Shown: positions 1-7,832 of the stretch, in pieces
Layout of the letters: each line of letters starts with the position of its first letter
Numbering within the stretch: the first letter of the stretch is position 1
NCBI GenBank assembly: GCA_038135065.1
Contig: JAYPWI010000014.1
Coordinates: 28,775 to 92,774 of the forward strand
Origin: JAYPWI01 sp038135065
GTDB lineage: Bacteria; Actinomycetota; Acidimicrobiia; Acidimicrobiales; Poriferisodalaceae
DNA: 64,000 nucleotides
Direction of reading: 5' to 3'
Position numbers and translations under genes: made by a program
The notes under the pieces: model-generated
The model's input: the letters and a program-made list of their open reading frames with translations, nothing else
Databases searched by the model: none
What the model was told of the DNA's origin: nothing

Positions 1-246
1 GGGGTTGATCCAGGGAATGAGTTTGAGATCGGTGACCGCCAGCGCGAAGCCCCTCGGAACGCCATCCGAGGATCGCACGACGAACGTTGTCGCCGCATCG
101 TGGCAGAGAAGACCCCGCAGCTCGTGTTCGTAGAGCGTTTGACGGGTGGCTGTTGCGGTACGCAGGGGGGCGAAGGCATCGGTGTAGAGCTGCACGAGGG
201 CATCCATGGTGCGGTCGTCGGGGTGACGTTCTATCGAGACCGACAT
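1..246 (-). CDS. N-terminal fragment of a conserved hypothetical protein, possibly GNAT-like
   Basis: The gene starts at an ATG (244-246) and runs off the left edge, leaving 82 residues. An AAAGG ribosome site lies about seven bases upstream of the ATG. The fragment begins MSVSIERHPDD and contains a helical stretch followed by TTFVVRSSDGVPRGFALAV, which has the strand-turn-strand look of an acyltransferase (GNAT) core. No acetyl-CoA loop is visible because the rest is missing, so the family is only a suggestion. It is the last visible gene leftward and shares its strand with the membrane protein upstream. Confidence 0.5.
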   Translation of the reverse strand, partial: MSVSIERHPDDRTMDALVQLYTDAFAPLRTATATRQTLYEHELRGLLCHDAATTFVVRSSDGVPRGFALAVTDLKLIPWINP

Positions 247-335
247 GGTGAACCTTTCTCGGCGGCAGGTCACCTACGTAGCGATGGGTGTCGAGGATGC
301 TTCTGGGCCCTACTGTCCGAGATAAGCCTTACCAC

Positions 336-863
336 TCAGACCGCAATCGACGCCACTCCGGAGTACAGGGCACAGAACGTGAACCCGAAGATCGAGCAGG
401 CCGCCACAGCGGTCGGCGCGACAGGGCGGTCGGGAACGAGTCGGTGGGTCAGCCAGGTGGTGGCTATGCCACCGAGCAGCACACTGCTGGCGATGAACCC
501 CAGCACTGCGCCGCTGGCGAGCGCACCCCGCATCCACGCCGCCGAGCGACGGTCGGTCGTTCCGGTGACCCAGCGGGTGAGGGTCTGGGACCGTCCTTGG
601 CGGGGCCTTTCCCGAGGGCGAACGAGGAGCAGGCTGACGGCAAGGCTTCCAGCGGAATAGACCACGCTGCAGACCAGCCACCCCATCAGTGGTCCCCACA
701 GCGCAACGGCACCGATGACGGGTGCCGCGAACAGCGCGTCGTCCCAGATGTACAACCCGATGATCGCTAGGACGCCCATCACCTTCGTTCGAGCGAGTCG
801 CCGGCCAGTCGCCGCCGGATCGGGGCTGTTCGAAGCCGACCCGGGTCGGGGGATCGCGTTCAC
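336..863 (-). CDS. integral membrane protein of unknown function
   Basis: This 175-residue protein has about four hydrophobic segments: two near residues 28-80, one near 115-140 and one at the C-terminus ending SGVASIAV. A basic loop rich in Arg (residues 81-110) lies between the second and third segments. I do not recognise the family. The start used is GTG at 863; an internal ATG at 782 (MGVLAIIGLY) would remove a polar N-terminal extension and is a fair alternative. It is divergent from the small zinc-ribbon gene, with about 65 bases between the starts. Overlapping frames on the plus strand look like shadows. Confidence 0.55.
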   Translation of the reverse strand: MNAIPRPGSASNSPDPAATGRRLARTKVMGVLAIIGLYIWDDALFAAPVIGAVALWGPLMGWLVCSVVYSAGSLAVSLLLVRPRERPRQGRSQTLTRWVTGTTDRRSAAWMRGALASGAVLGFIASSVLLGGIATTWLTHRLVPDRPVAPTAVAACSIFGFTFCALYSGVASIAV

Positions 864-928
864 CGCTGTGGAACCGTACAGTACGGCTCGATGCCCACCT
901 GCTGGCCGAATCGTGGGAACCTTGACCC

Positions 929-1135
929 GTGAGCTGGTGCGAACAATGCCAACGTCAGGTCGAGGATCCGACGCTGGGTGGTGACGCTCGCTGTCCTGGT
1001 TGCGGGGCTCGTCCTACGGTCGCGTCGGCATCGCGTATCCCGTGGCACTTCTGGGCACTGGTCATTGCAGCGGGGGCATACCTGACCTGGCGGGCCCTCC
1101 AGGGCGTGTTGTGGGTGTTGGGAAGCACGATCTGA
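929..1135 (+). CDS. small zinc-ribbon membrane protein
   Basis: A 68-residue protein with a GTG start. The N-terminus has two cysteine pairs, CEQC at residues 4-7 and CPGC at 22-25, which form a zinc-ribbon knuckle. One transmembrane helix follows (about residues 39-60, FWALVIAAGAYLTW). A short N-terminal zinc ribbon tethered to one helix is a common design for small actinobacterial membrane proteins of unknown role. No strong ribosome site is seen. It is monocistronic, with the tRNA gene 92 bases downstream. Confidence 0.62.
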   Translation: MSWCEQCQRQVEDPTLGGDARCPGCGARPTVASASRIPWHFWALVIAAGAYLTWRALQGVLWVLGSTI

Positions 1136-1227
1136 CCGACGGCGAAGGTGGTTCGCCCTGGACCGTCGTGTAACCTCTCCCGCTCGGGCGCAGCGGTTCC
1201 CTGTGGAATGGATTCGCAGCTGCTCAG

Positions 1228-1305
1228 CGGGCTGTGGCGCAGTTTGGTTAGCGCACTGGTCTGGGGGACCAGGGGTCGGAGGTTCAAATCCTCTCAGCCC
1301 GACCA
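1228..1305 (+). tRNA. tRNA-Pro (anticodon GGG)
   Basis: The cloverleaf can be folded by hand. The acceptor stem CGGGCTG pairs with CAGCCCG, the anticodon stem CTGGT/ACCAG encloses the loop CTGGGGG (anticodon GGG), and the T arm contains GGTTCAAATCC. The CCA end is encoded (1303-1305), with discriminator base A at 1302. It reads proline codon CCC (and CCU by wobble). The last 12 bases overlap the 3' end of the convergent LOG-family gene. Confidence 0.96.
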
Positions 1306-1905
1306 ACGTCCCGGCCTCCTCGTCGAGGCCGGGACGACCGCCATGCGTCGCAGGGCGGTCGTCGCTTCTGCAGGGTCGGCAACCGCCGCGAGGAGCGCTC
1401 GGTTCGCAGGACTCACGAACCCCGAGGACACCGCTCGGTCGAGGAACCGGAGGAAGAACTCCCAGTAGCCGTCGACGTCCAAGAGCACGGCAGGTAGGTA
1501 GTGCAGGCCGATCTGGGTCCATGTCAGTGCCTCGAAGAGCTCTTCGAGCGTGCCGTAGCCGCCCGGGAGGGCGATCACCCCGTCACACAACTCGTACATG
1601 GCCGCCTTGCGGGCATGCATCGAATTCACGGTTCGCAACTCGCTCAGGCCCCTGTGGGCCACGTCGGACCCGAAGGTCCCGGTCGGATAGATCCCGATGG
1701 CATGTCCACCCGAACTCAGGTGGGCGTCGGCTACCGCACCCATCAGCCCAGCGTCACTACCGCCGAAGACGAGGGTGATGCCCTCTTCGGCCAGGTGTCT
1801 GCCGAGTCGGGCAGCCATGTCCGTGTACGCACCATCGGACCCTGCCGCCGAACCGCAGAACACGCCGACCACTTCGAGTGGCGCTGATGGGTCGGCGGTG
1901 GTCAT
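1294..1905 (-). CDS. LOG-family (TIGR00730-type) nucleotide phosphoribohydrolase
   Basis: This 203-residue Rossmann-fold protein has the signature motif PGGYGTLEEL near residues 113-122. The FGGSDAGLMG glycine-rich stretch and the Arg-Lys pair in MHARKAAM are also present. Family members cleave the N-glycosidic bond of nucleoside 5'-monophosphates, including cytokinin-type ones; the usual bacterial substrate is uncertain. The ATG overlaps the stop of the upstream flavoprotein gene by four bases, so the two are co-transcribed. The stop codon lies inside the convergent tRNA-Pro gene. Confidence 0.9.
   Translation of the reverse strand: MTTADPSAPLEVVGVFCGSAAGSDGAYTDMAARLGRHLAEEGITLVFGGSDAGLMGAVADAHLSSGGHAIGIYPTGTFGSDVAHRGLSELRTVNSMHARKAAMYELCDGVIALPGGYGTLEELFEALTWTQIGLHYLPAVLLDVDGYWEFFLRFLDRAVSSGFVSPANRALLAAVADPAEATTALRRMAVVPASTRRPGRWSG
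1307..1336 (+). terminator. hairpin terminator directly after tRNA-Pro
   Basis: A perfect 12-bp inverted repeat, CGTCCCGGCCTC then GAGGCCGGGACG with a 6-base loop, begins one base after the tRNA CCA. There is no T-run, as is common for GC-rich actinobacterial terminators. The same bases also encode the last residues of the minus-strand LOG-family gene. Confidence 0.6.
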
Positions 1906-3122
1906 CCTGCGAGTTCGGCAACCGTGCTCATGGTCTGGTCCCAGTCGGGATGTTCGACCAGTAGTCGGCGCAGGCGGACGAAGGGCTTGATGGCGTTGAG
2001 GCTCACCACGCCGACGAGATGATCACCGCGTCGGTAGCCGGCGACGAAGGCGTCGTCCTCAGGGGAGCCGATCAGCATGACCACCTCGTCGTCCGCCGAT
2101 GGCTGCCCAGCGATCTGGATGCGGGCCTCGTACTGGTCCGACCACACGAACGGCACGCTGTCGTAGCGGCGCAACTGCTGGGGTTCCAGCAAGTTGTGGG
2201 CGACCAACATCCCGTGCTCGACGGCTGCCGTCCAATGCTCGACCCGATGGGCATCAGGCCCCACCCACATGTTCGGCGCCCGCGCCACGTCGCCGATGGC
2301 GAACACCCCCTCAGCCCCCGCATTGAGGGTGACGTCGCACAGAACGCCGTTGTCGATGCGCAAACCCGATCCGTCGAGCCAGTCGGTGTTGGGCGTCACC
2401 CCGATGCCGACCACCACGAGGTCGGCATCGAGGCGTGAGCCGTCGTCGAGCTCGACGGCCTCGATGCGGTCGCCGGCGTGGAGTCGGCTCACCGATCGTC
2501 CGAGGAGCAGGTCGACTCCGTGTCGACCATGCAGGGTGCCGATGGCGGCCCCCATCGACGGCCCGAGCCCCCGGGTCAGCGGGGCGCTCGCCGCTTCCAC
2601 GACGGTCGTGTGGCAACCGCGGGCGTGTGCGGCTGCGGCCACTTCGGAGCCGATGAACCCAGCCCCTACTACCAGGACTCGAGCACCGGGAGTCATCGAG
2701 GCCCGAATGGCCATGGCGTCATCGAGGGTTCGCAGGGTGTGTACCCCTTCGATGTCAGCCGCGCCCGGGAGGGTCCTGGCCCGAGCCCCGCTGGCGATCA
2801 CCAGTCCGTCGAACGGCATTCGTTGGTCACCGACCGTGATGGATCTGGCCGCTAGGTCCAGCGCAGACGCCGGTGTGCCCAGGACCAGGTCGATGGACAG
2901 ATCGTCGTAGGTGTCGGCGGGGATCAGGTTCAGCTGGCTCGGCTCGATGTCGTCGGTCAGTGCCGCCTTGGAAAGCGGAGGACGGTCGTAGGGCAGGTGC
3001 CGTTCATCTCCCACGATCGAAACACGGCCCTCGTAGCCCATTCGTCGGAGGTTCTGCGCAGTTCGTACACCGCCGAGTGATGCTCCGACGATCACGATGT
3101 GCTGATTGCTCTCGACCGTCAC
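1902..3122 (-). CDS. FAD-dependent ferredoxin reductase-like oxidoreductase
   Basis: This 406-residue flavoprotein resembles reductases that feed electrons from NAD(P)H to a ferredoxin serving P450s or Rieske oxygenases (rhodocoxin/putidaredoxin reductase type). It has an N-terminal FAD site (IVGASLGGVRTAQNL) and the family motif PYDRPPLSK near residue 47. A central NAD site (VLVVGAGFIGSE) and the distal FAD motif GVFAIGDVA follow. The start is GTG at 3122, chosen because GGGAGG lies seven bases upstream; a TTG four codons earlier would put that site inside the gene. No partner ferredoxin or oxygenase is adjacent. Confidence 0.87.
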   Translation of the reverse strand: MTVESNQHIVIVGASLGGVRTAQNLRRMGYEGRVSIVGDERHLPYDRPPLSKAALTDDIEPSQLNLIPADTYDDLSIDLVLGTPASALDLAARSITVGDQRMPFDGLVIASGARARTLPGAADIEGVHTLRTLDDAMAIRASMTPGARVLVVGAGFIGSEVAAAAHARGCHTTVVEAASAPLTRGLGPSMGAAIGTLHGRHGVDLLLGRSVSRLHAGDRIEAVELDDGSRLDADLVVVGIGVTPNTDWLDGSGLRIDNGVLCDVTLNAGAEGVFAIGDVARAPNMWVGPDAHRVEHWTAAVEHGMLVAHNLLEPQQLRRYDSVPFVWSDQYEARIQIAGQPSADDEVVMLIGSPEDDAFVAGYRRGDHLVGVVSLNAIKPFVRLRRLLVEHPDWDQTMSTVAELAG

Positions 3123-3464
3123 GCAACCTCCCAACGATGTGTCTGCGTGATGGCGACGCTAGTGGCCTCGGCAGGCCTCCGCGAACTGCGTAGGGAGGGG
3201 GCATTACCACCCTCCGTGAGTGTTCCCAGGTCAAAAAATTCGCCGCTGATGCTTGCCGATCCTCGGCGCGACTTGTACAGATGCTTGACAGAGCTGTAAC
3301 TACGGCGGTGTAATCACAGACCCGTCACTTGATGGTCATCGGGTATCGACTCGGGAACGCACTACGTCTGCCTCGTTCAGGAGGCAGGAAACGCACTCCC
3401 AGGTCAGTACCGGTTTCAGGCGGCGGATCGAGGCACCGAGGCGACCGAGAAGAGGGCATTGACA
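3123..3464. other. 342-base intergenic region upstream of nrdA
   Basis: This is the only gene-free gap above 300 bases in the window. It separates the divergent flavoprotein gene and nrdA. It contains a TTGACA promoter at 3285, a small hairpin with arms CTGCCTC (3368-3374) and GAGGCAG (3381-3387) in the predicted nrdA leader, and a 10-base direct repeat TCCCAGGTCA at 3224-3233 and 3397-3406. A short tract of six A residues lies at 3234-3239. I found no convincing NrdR box and no B12 box. Small reading frames here look like noise. Confidence 0.55.
3285..3314 (+). promoter_or_regulatory. probable sigma70-type promoter of nrdAB
   Basis: A perfect -35 TTGACA (3285-3290) is followed after 18 bases by TGTAAT (3309-3314), which matches five of six bases of TATAAT. 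Transcription would begin near 3321, leaving a leader of roughly 140 bases before nrdA. Confidence 0.5.
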
Positions 3465-5891
3465 GTGGCGATCACGGATCAAGACTCCAATCCGACGACA
3501 GCACCCACCAGCGCCACCACCATGCGGGTGAAAAAGCGAGACGGCACCGACCAAACCGTCGACGTGAACAAAATCGTGCGAGCCGTCGAACGGTGCTGTC
3601 ACGAGCTGCCCGGTGTCGACCCGATGCGTATCGCCACGAGAACGATCTCAGGTCTGCACGACGGGGCGACGACGACCGAACTAGACGAGCTGTCCATCCG
3701 GACGGCCGCTGCGCTGATCGTCGAAGAGCCGAACTACAGCCGGCTGGCGGCTCGTCTGTTGGCGACCTTCATCGACAAGGAAGTACAGAACCAGAACGTC
3801 TACAGCTTCAGCCAGTCGATCGAACTCGGAGCAGAGAGCGCCCTCATCGACGACAGTGTCCTGGAGTTCGTGCGGACTCATGCCCGCAAACTCAACGACG
3901 CGGTGCTGACCGAACGTAATGGGCTGTTCGAGTTCTTCGGCCTCAGGACCCTCTACGACAGGTACCTCCTCCGTCATCCCGTCCGGCGTTCGGTCATCGA
4001 GACTCCCCAGTACTTCCTGTTGCGGGTGGCCTGTGGGCTTGCCGAGAGTCCTGATGAGGCGATCACTCTCTACGAACTGATGTCGGGTCTCGAGTACCTG
4101 ACGTCGAGCCCGACCTTGTTCAACTCGGGGACAGCCCATCCGCAGATGTCCTCGTGCTACCTGCTCGACAGTCCCGACGACAGCCTGGAGGGCATCTACA
4201 AGCGCTACACCGACATCGCCAAACTCTCGAAGTTCGCAGGCGGTATCGGTGTCGCCTGGCACCGGATCAGGTCGAAGGGCAGCTTGATCACCGGAACGAA
4301 CGGGCTGTCGAATGGCATCGTTCCCTGGTTGCGCACCCTGGACAGCTCGGTCGCGGCTGTCAACCAGGGCGGTAAGCGCAAGGGCGCAGCTTGTGTGTAC
4401 CTCGAATCCTGGCACGCCGACATAGAGGATTTCCTGGAGTTGCGGGACAACGTCGGCGACCATGCCCGCCGGACCCACAACTTGAACCTGGCCAACTGGA
4501 TTCCCGACCTGTTCATGGAGCGCGTCGAGCAGGACTGGCAGTGGAGCCTCTTCGACCCCAAGAAGGTGCCTCACCTCACCGACCTGTACGGAGACGAATT
4601 CCGGGCGGCCTATGTGGCTGCGGAGAACGAAGGCCTCTACGAGCGTCAGGTGTCGGCCCGACAGCTCTACAGCAGGATGATGCGTACCCTCGCCCAGACA
4701 GGGAACGGGTGGGTGACCTTCAAAGACGCGTCGAACCTCAAGTCGAACCAGACCGGCCAGCCCGGCAACGTGATCCACCTGTCCAATCTCTGCACCGAGA
4801 TCCTCGAGGTGACCAGTCGGTCCGAAACGGCAGTCTGCAATCTCGGTTCGATCAACCTCGGTCGTCTCGTCCGCACCGACGGCGAGGGCGAGCGGTATTT
4901 CGACTACGACCGACTCGGCGAGGTCGTGCGGACCGCCGTGCCGTTCTTGGACCGGGTCATCGACATCAACTTCTACCCGACCGACGAGGCCGCTACCTCG
5001 AACGGGCGCTGGCGTCCGGTGGGCTTGGGATTGATGGGCCTGCAGGACGTGTTCTTCCAGCTGCGCCTGGCGTTCGACAGTCCCGAAGCGATCGAGCTCT
5101 CGTCTCGGATCAGCGAAGAGATCTACTACTGGGCATTGCACACCAGCTGCGAGCTCGCTCAGAAGCATGGGCCGCATCAGGGATTCGCCGAGACGAGGAT
5201 CGCTGCCGGGCAGATGCAGTTCGACCTGTGGGGTGTGGCCCCACGGGACCCCGAGCGGTGGTCTCTGCTCAGGGATCGCATCAGCCAGTACGGGCTGCGT
5301 AACTCGCTCATGATCGCCATCGCCCCGACCGCGACCATCGCCTCGATCGCCGGCTGCTACGAGTGCATCGAACCCCAGGTCTCGAACCTCTTCAAGCGAG
5401 AGACGCTGTCCGGCGAGTTCCTGCAAGTGAACCGGTACCTGGTCCGTGAACTCCAGGCCCGCGGATTGTGGACCGAGGACATGATCTCCGCCGTGAAACG
5501 AGCGGAGGGGTCAGTGCAGAGCATCGAGGAGATTCCGGCCGACCTCAGGTCGATCTATCGCACAGCGTGGGAACTGCCCCAGCGAGCTCTGATCGACATG
5601 GCCGCAGCACGGGGTCCGTTCATCGACCAGAGTCAGTCCCTCAACCTGTTCATGGAGAGCCCCAACATCGGCAAGCTGAGCTCGATGTACATGCATGCGT
5701 GGAAGCAGGGACTCAAGACCACGTATTACCTCCGCAGCCGACCGGCCACCCGGATCAACCAGACCACCACTGGCAGCAGCGGCAGCCCCCAGGACGGGCA
5801 ATCCGCCCCGACACCGGCACGGACGTTCACCGACGAAGAAGCGCTGGCCTGTTCTTTGGAGAATCCCGAAGCCTGCGAAGCCTGCGACTGA
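3465..5891 (+). CDS. nrdA: ribonucleoside-diphosphate reductase, large (alpha) subunit
   Basis: NrdA (808 residues) reduces ribonucleoside diphosphates to deoxy forms. An ATP-cone allosteric domain occupies roughly residues 18-105 (MRVKKRDGTDQTVDV). Active-site residues are visible: Cys231 in SSCYLLDSPDDS, the Asn441/Cys443/Glu445 triad in NLCTEI, Cys458 in AVCNLGS, and the phosphate loop PTATIASI. The C-terminus CEACD carries the Cys pair that passes electrons from thioredoxin. The start is GTG 3465, with AGAGGG eight bases upstream; TTG 3459 would lie only two bases from that site. nrdB follows after 45 bases. Confidence 0.96.
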   Translation: MAITDQDSNPTTAPTSATTMRVKKRDGTDQTVDVNKIVRAVERCCHELPGVDPMRIATRTISGLHDGATTTELDELSIRTAAALIVEEPNYSRLAARLLATFIDKEVQNQNVYSFSQSIELGAESALIDDSVLEFVRTHARKLNDAVLTERNGLFEFFGLRTLYDRYLLRHPVRRSVIETPQYFLLRVACGLAESPDEAITLYELMSGLEYLTSSPTLFNSGTAHPQMSSCYLLDSPDDSLEGIYKRYTDIAKLSKFAGGIGVAWHRIRSKGSLITGTNGLSNGIVPWLRTLDSSVAAVNQGGKRKGAACVYLESWHADIEDFLELRDNVGDHARRTHNLNLANWIPDLFMERVEQDWQWSLFDPKKVPHLTDLYGDEFRAAYVAAENEGLYERQVSARQLYSRMMRTLAQTGNGWVTFKDASNLKSNQTGQPGNVIHLSNLCTEILEVTSRSETAVCNLGSINLGRLVRTDGEGERYFDYDRLGEVVRTAVPFLDRVIDINFYPTDEAATSNGRWRPVGLGLMGLQDVFFQLRLAFDSPEAIELSSRISEEIYYWALHTSCELAQKHGPHQGFAETRIAAGQMQFDLWGVAPRDPERWSLLRDRISQYGLRNSLMIAIAPTATIASIAGCYECIEPQVSNLFKRETLSGEFLQVNRYLVRELQARGLWTEDMISAVKRAEGSVQSIEEIPADLRSIYRTAWELPQRALIDMAAARGPFIDQSQSLNLFMESPNIGKLSSMYMHAWKQGLKTTYYLRSRPATRINQTTTGSSGSPQDGQSAPTPARTFTDEEALACSLENPEACEACD

Positions 5892-5936
5892 CGTCGCCCA
5901 CAACGATCACCTCACGACCGACAGGACCACCGAACC

Positions 5937-7025
5937 ATGGCCCTCACCGACCCCATCGAGTTCAGCCCAACGACCTTCGCGGCAACCGACGAGGCTCCCG
6001 CAGCTGCGCCGACATCGCGCAAGGGCAACATTCTCGACCCAGGATTCAACCTGACGCTCCGGCCGATGCAGTACCCGGTCTTCTACGACATGTACCGGGA
6101 CGCAATCAAGAACACCTGGACGGTGGAGGAAATCGATTTCAGCGATGACATCGTCGACCTCGACCGTCGACTGCTGCCGGCCGAGCGTCATCTGATCAAC
6201 CGTTTGGTCGCCTTTTTCGCAACAGGCGATTCGATCGTGGCGAACAACCTGGTGCTCAACCTCTATCAGCACATCAACAGCCCCGAAGCGCGGATGTACC
6301 TGAGCCGACAGCTGTTCGAGGAAGCACAGCACGTCCAGTTCTATCTGACTCTGCTCGACAACTACATCCCTGATCACGCGGAACGGGCAGCCGCCTTCGC
6401 CGCGATCGAGAACATCCCTTCCATCCGGGCCAAAGCCGACTTCTGCTTCAAGTGGATGGCCACCATCGAGGGAGATGAGCGGCTCGAGACCCGCGAGCAG
6501 CGCCAGCGCTTTCTTCTCAACCTGATCTGCTTCGCTGCATGCATCGAGGGGCTCTTCTTCTTCGCAGCCTTCGCCTACGTGTATTTCCTGCGTTCCAAAG
6601 GCCTGCTCAACGGCCTGGCAGCCGGCACGAACTGGGTCTTCCGTGACGAGTCCTGTCACATGAACTTCGCATTCGAAGTGGTGCAGACAATCCGACGCGA
6701 GGAACCCGACCTCTTCGACGAGGAGCTCGGTCGCCAGATCAGCGAGATGATCGAGGAGGCCGTCGATTGCGAGTACCAGTTCGCACTCGATGTCCTGTCC
6801 CAGGGCGTGGCCGGCATGTCGACGGCAGACACCCGGGCGTATCTCGAGTTCGTCGGAGATCAGCGCCTTCTGCAGATGGGTCTGCCCAAGCGATTCGGTT
6901 CCAAGAACCCGTTCGACTTCATGGAGTTGCAGGACGTCCAGGAGCTGACCAATTTCTTCGAGCGCACCGTGGCCAGCTACCAGGTCGGTGTCGAGGGCGA
7001 CGTCAGCTTCGACGAGGACTTCTGA
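5937..7025 (+). CDS. nrdB: ribonucleoside-diphosphate reductase, small (beta) subunit
   Basis: A 362-residue ferritin-like radical-generating subunit. All metal ligands of class I R2 are visible: Asp98 (TGDSIV), Glu129 and His132 (EEAQH), the second Glu in CIEGLFFF, and Glu/His in RDESCHMNF. Tyr136, four residues after His132 (EAQHVQFY), sits where the stable tyrosyl radical forms. This argues against the Tyr-less class Ic type. The metal (Fe or Mn) cannot be told from sequence. It lies 45 bases after nrdA, in the same operon. Confidence 0.96.
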   Translation: MALTDPIEFSPTTFAATDEAPAAAPTSRKGNILDPGFNLTLRPMQYPVFYDMYRDAIKNTWTVEEIDFSDDIVDLDRRLLPAERHLINRLVAFFATGDSIVANNLVLNLYQHINSPEARMYLSRQLFEEAQHVQFYLTLLDNYIPDHAERAAAFAAIENIPSIRAKADFCFKWMATIEGDERLETREQRQRFLLNLICFAACIEGLFFFAAFAYVYFLRSKGLLNGLAAGTNWVFRDESCHMNFAFEVVQTIRREEPDLFDEELGRQISEMIEEAVDCEYQFALDVLSQGVAGMSTADTRAYLEFVGDQRLLQMGLPKRFGSKNPFDFMELQDVQELTNFFERTVASYQVGVEGDVSFDEDF

Positions 7026-7033
7026 CGCTTCAC

Positions 7034-7056
7034 CCCTCGTCGCCCCGAGACGAGGG
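7034..7056 (+). terminator. hairpin terminator after nrdB
   Basis: Perfect 8-bp arms CCCTCGTC (7034-7041) and GACGAGGG (7049-7056) flank a 7-base loop, nine bases after the nrdB stop. There is no T-run. It ends 15 bases before the next start codon. Confidence 0.5.
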
Positions 7057-7071
7057 CTAAGTTGCCCCGAC

Positions 7072-7827
7072 ATGGCAGAGGAACGAGTCGGTGTAGTGAC
7101 TGGCGGCGCCCGAGGATTGGGTGCGGCCATGGTGGAGGCTCTTTTAGCCCAAGAGGTCGTCGACGTCGTCCATGTGCTCGATCTGCTCGACGGTGACAGC
7201 GGGCGGGACGGCGTCGTGAGCCATCACTGTGACGTGACCGATGTGGACAGTGTGCGGGCTGTAGCTGCCAAGATCGGGGTGACACCTCGGGTGCTGGTCA
7301 ACAACGCCGGGGGAGACCCGGGGAGTGGCATCACCGCGGCCGACCATGGCCCCTTCGAAGACCCCGAGCTATTCCGGTCCATGGTCGATCTGAACTTCGT
7401 GTCGGCACACGTTGTCACCTCGGTGTTCGGACCTGACCTGCAGGCCGGCGCCGCCATCTGCAGCACGGCCTCGGTGGCCGGCCAGATGCCCTCGGCGCTG
7501 TACGCCTACGGGGCGGCCAAGGCAGCGCTGATCCACTGGACCAGGTCGATGGCCAGGGTGCTCGGGCCGCGTGGCATCAGGATCAATGCAGTTGCGCCGG
7601 GCATCATCCGGACCTACCTGTGGGAGCAACTCCAGCCTGACCTCGACCTCTACCGGTCCACGGTGGCCGCCATCACGCCGCTGTTGACAGACCAGACACC
7701 GGCCGAGATCGCGGACGCAGTGGCCTTTCTGTGCTCAGACCGGGCCAGCGCCATCACAGGGCAGACTCTGGCCGTCGATGGTGGCATGACCAGCGGCGCC
7801 CCGATCGTGCCGCCTCAGGCCTCCTGA
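7072..7827 (+). CDS. short-chain dehydrogenase/reductase (SDR)
   Basis: A classical 251-residue SDR. It has the cofactor motif TGGARGLG near residue 10, the NNAGG motif, a catalytic Ser in STASVAGQ, and the YAYGAAKAA (YxxxK) active site. The C-terminal DQTPAEIADAVAFLCSD and AVDGGMTSG segments are typical of 3-oxoacyl-ACP-reductase-like members. The substrate is unknown. The start at ATG 7072 places the Rossmann strand at the N-terminus; further upstream in-frame codons run into the nrdB end. It is convergent with meaB (five bases between stops). Confidence 0.9.
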   Translation: MAEERVGVVTGGARGLGAAMVEALLAQEVVDVVHVLDLLDGDSGRDGVVSHHCDVTDVDSVRAVAAKIGVTPRVLVNNAGGDPGSGITAADHGPFEDPELFRSMVDLNFVSAHVVTSVFGPDLQAGAAICSTASVAGQMPSALYAYGAAKAALIHWTRSMARVLGPRGIRINAVAPGIIRTYLWEQLQPDLDLYRSTVAAITPLLTDQTPAEIADAVAFLCSDRASAITGQTLAVDGGMTSGAPIVPPQAS

Positions 7828-7832
7828 GCGGC

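Noticed and set aside
3681..5426. Long minus-strand open frame (581 codons) opposite nrdA
   Set aside because: It is antisense to clear NrdA domains, low in complexity and without any motif. Long antisense frames are normal in GC-rich codon usage.
5907..7130. Minus-strand open frame of 407 codons opposite nrdB
   Set aside because: It covers nrdB exactly and its composition mirrors the sense gene; no domain is recognisable.
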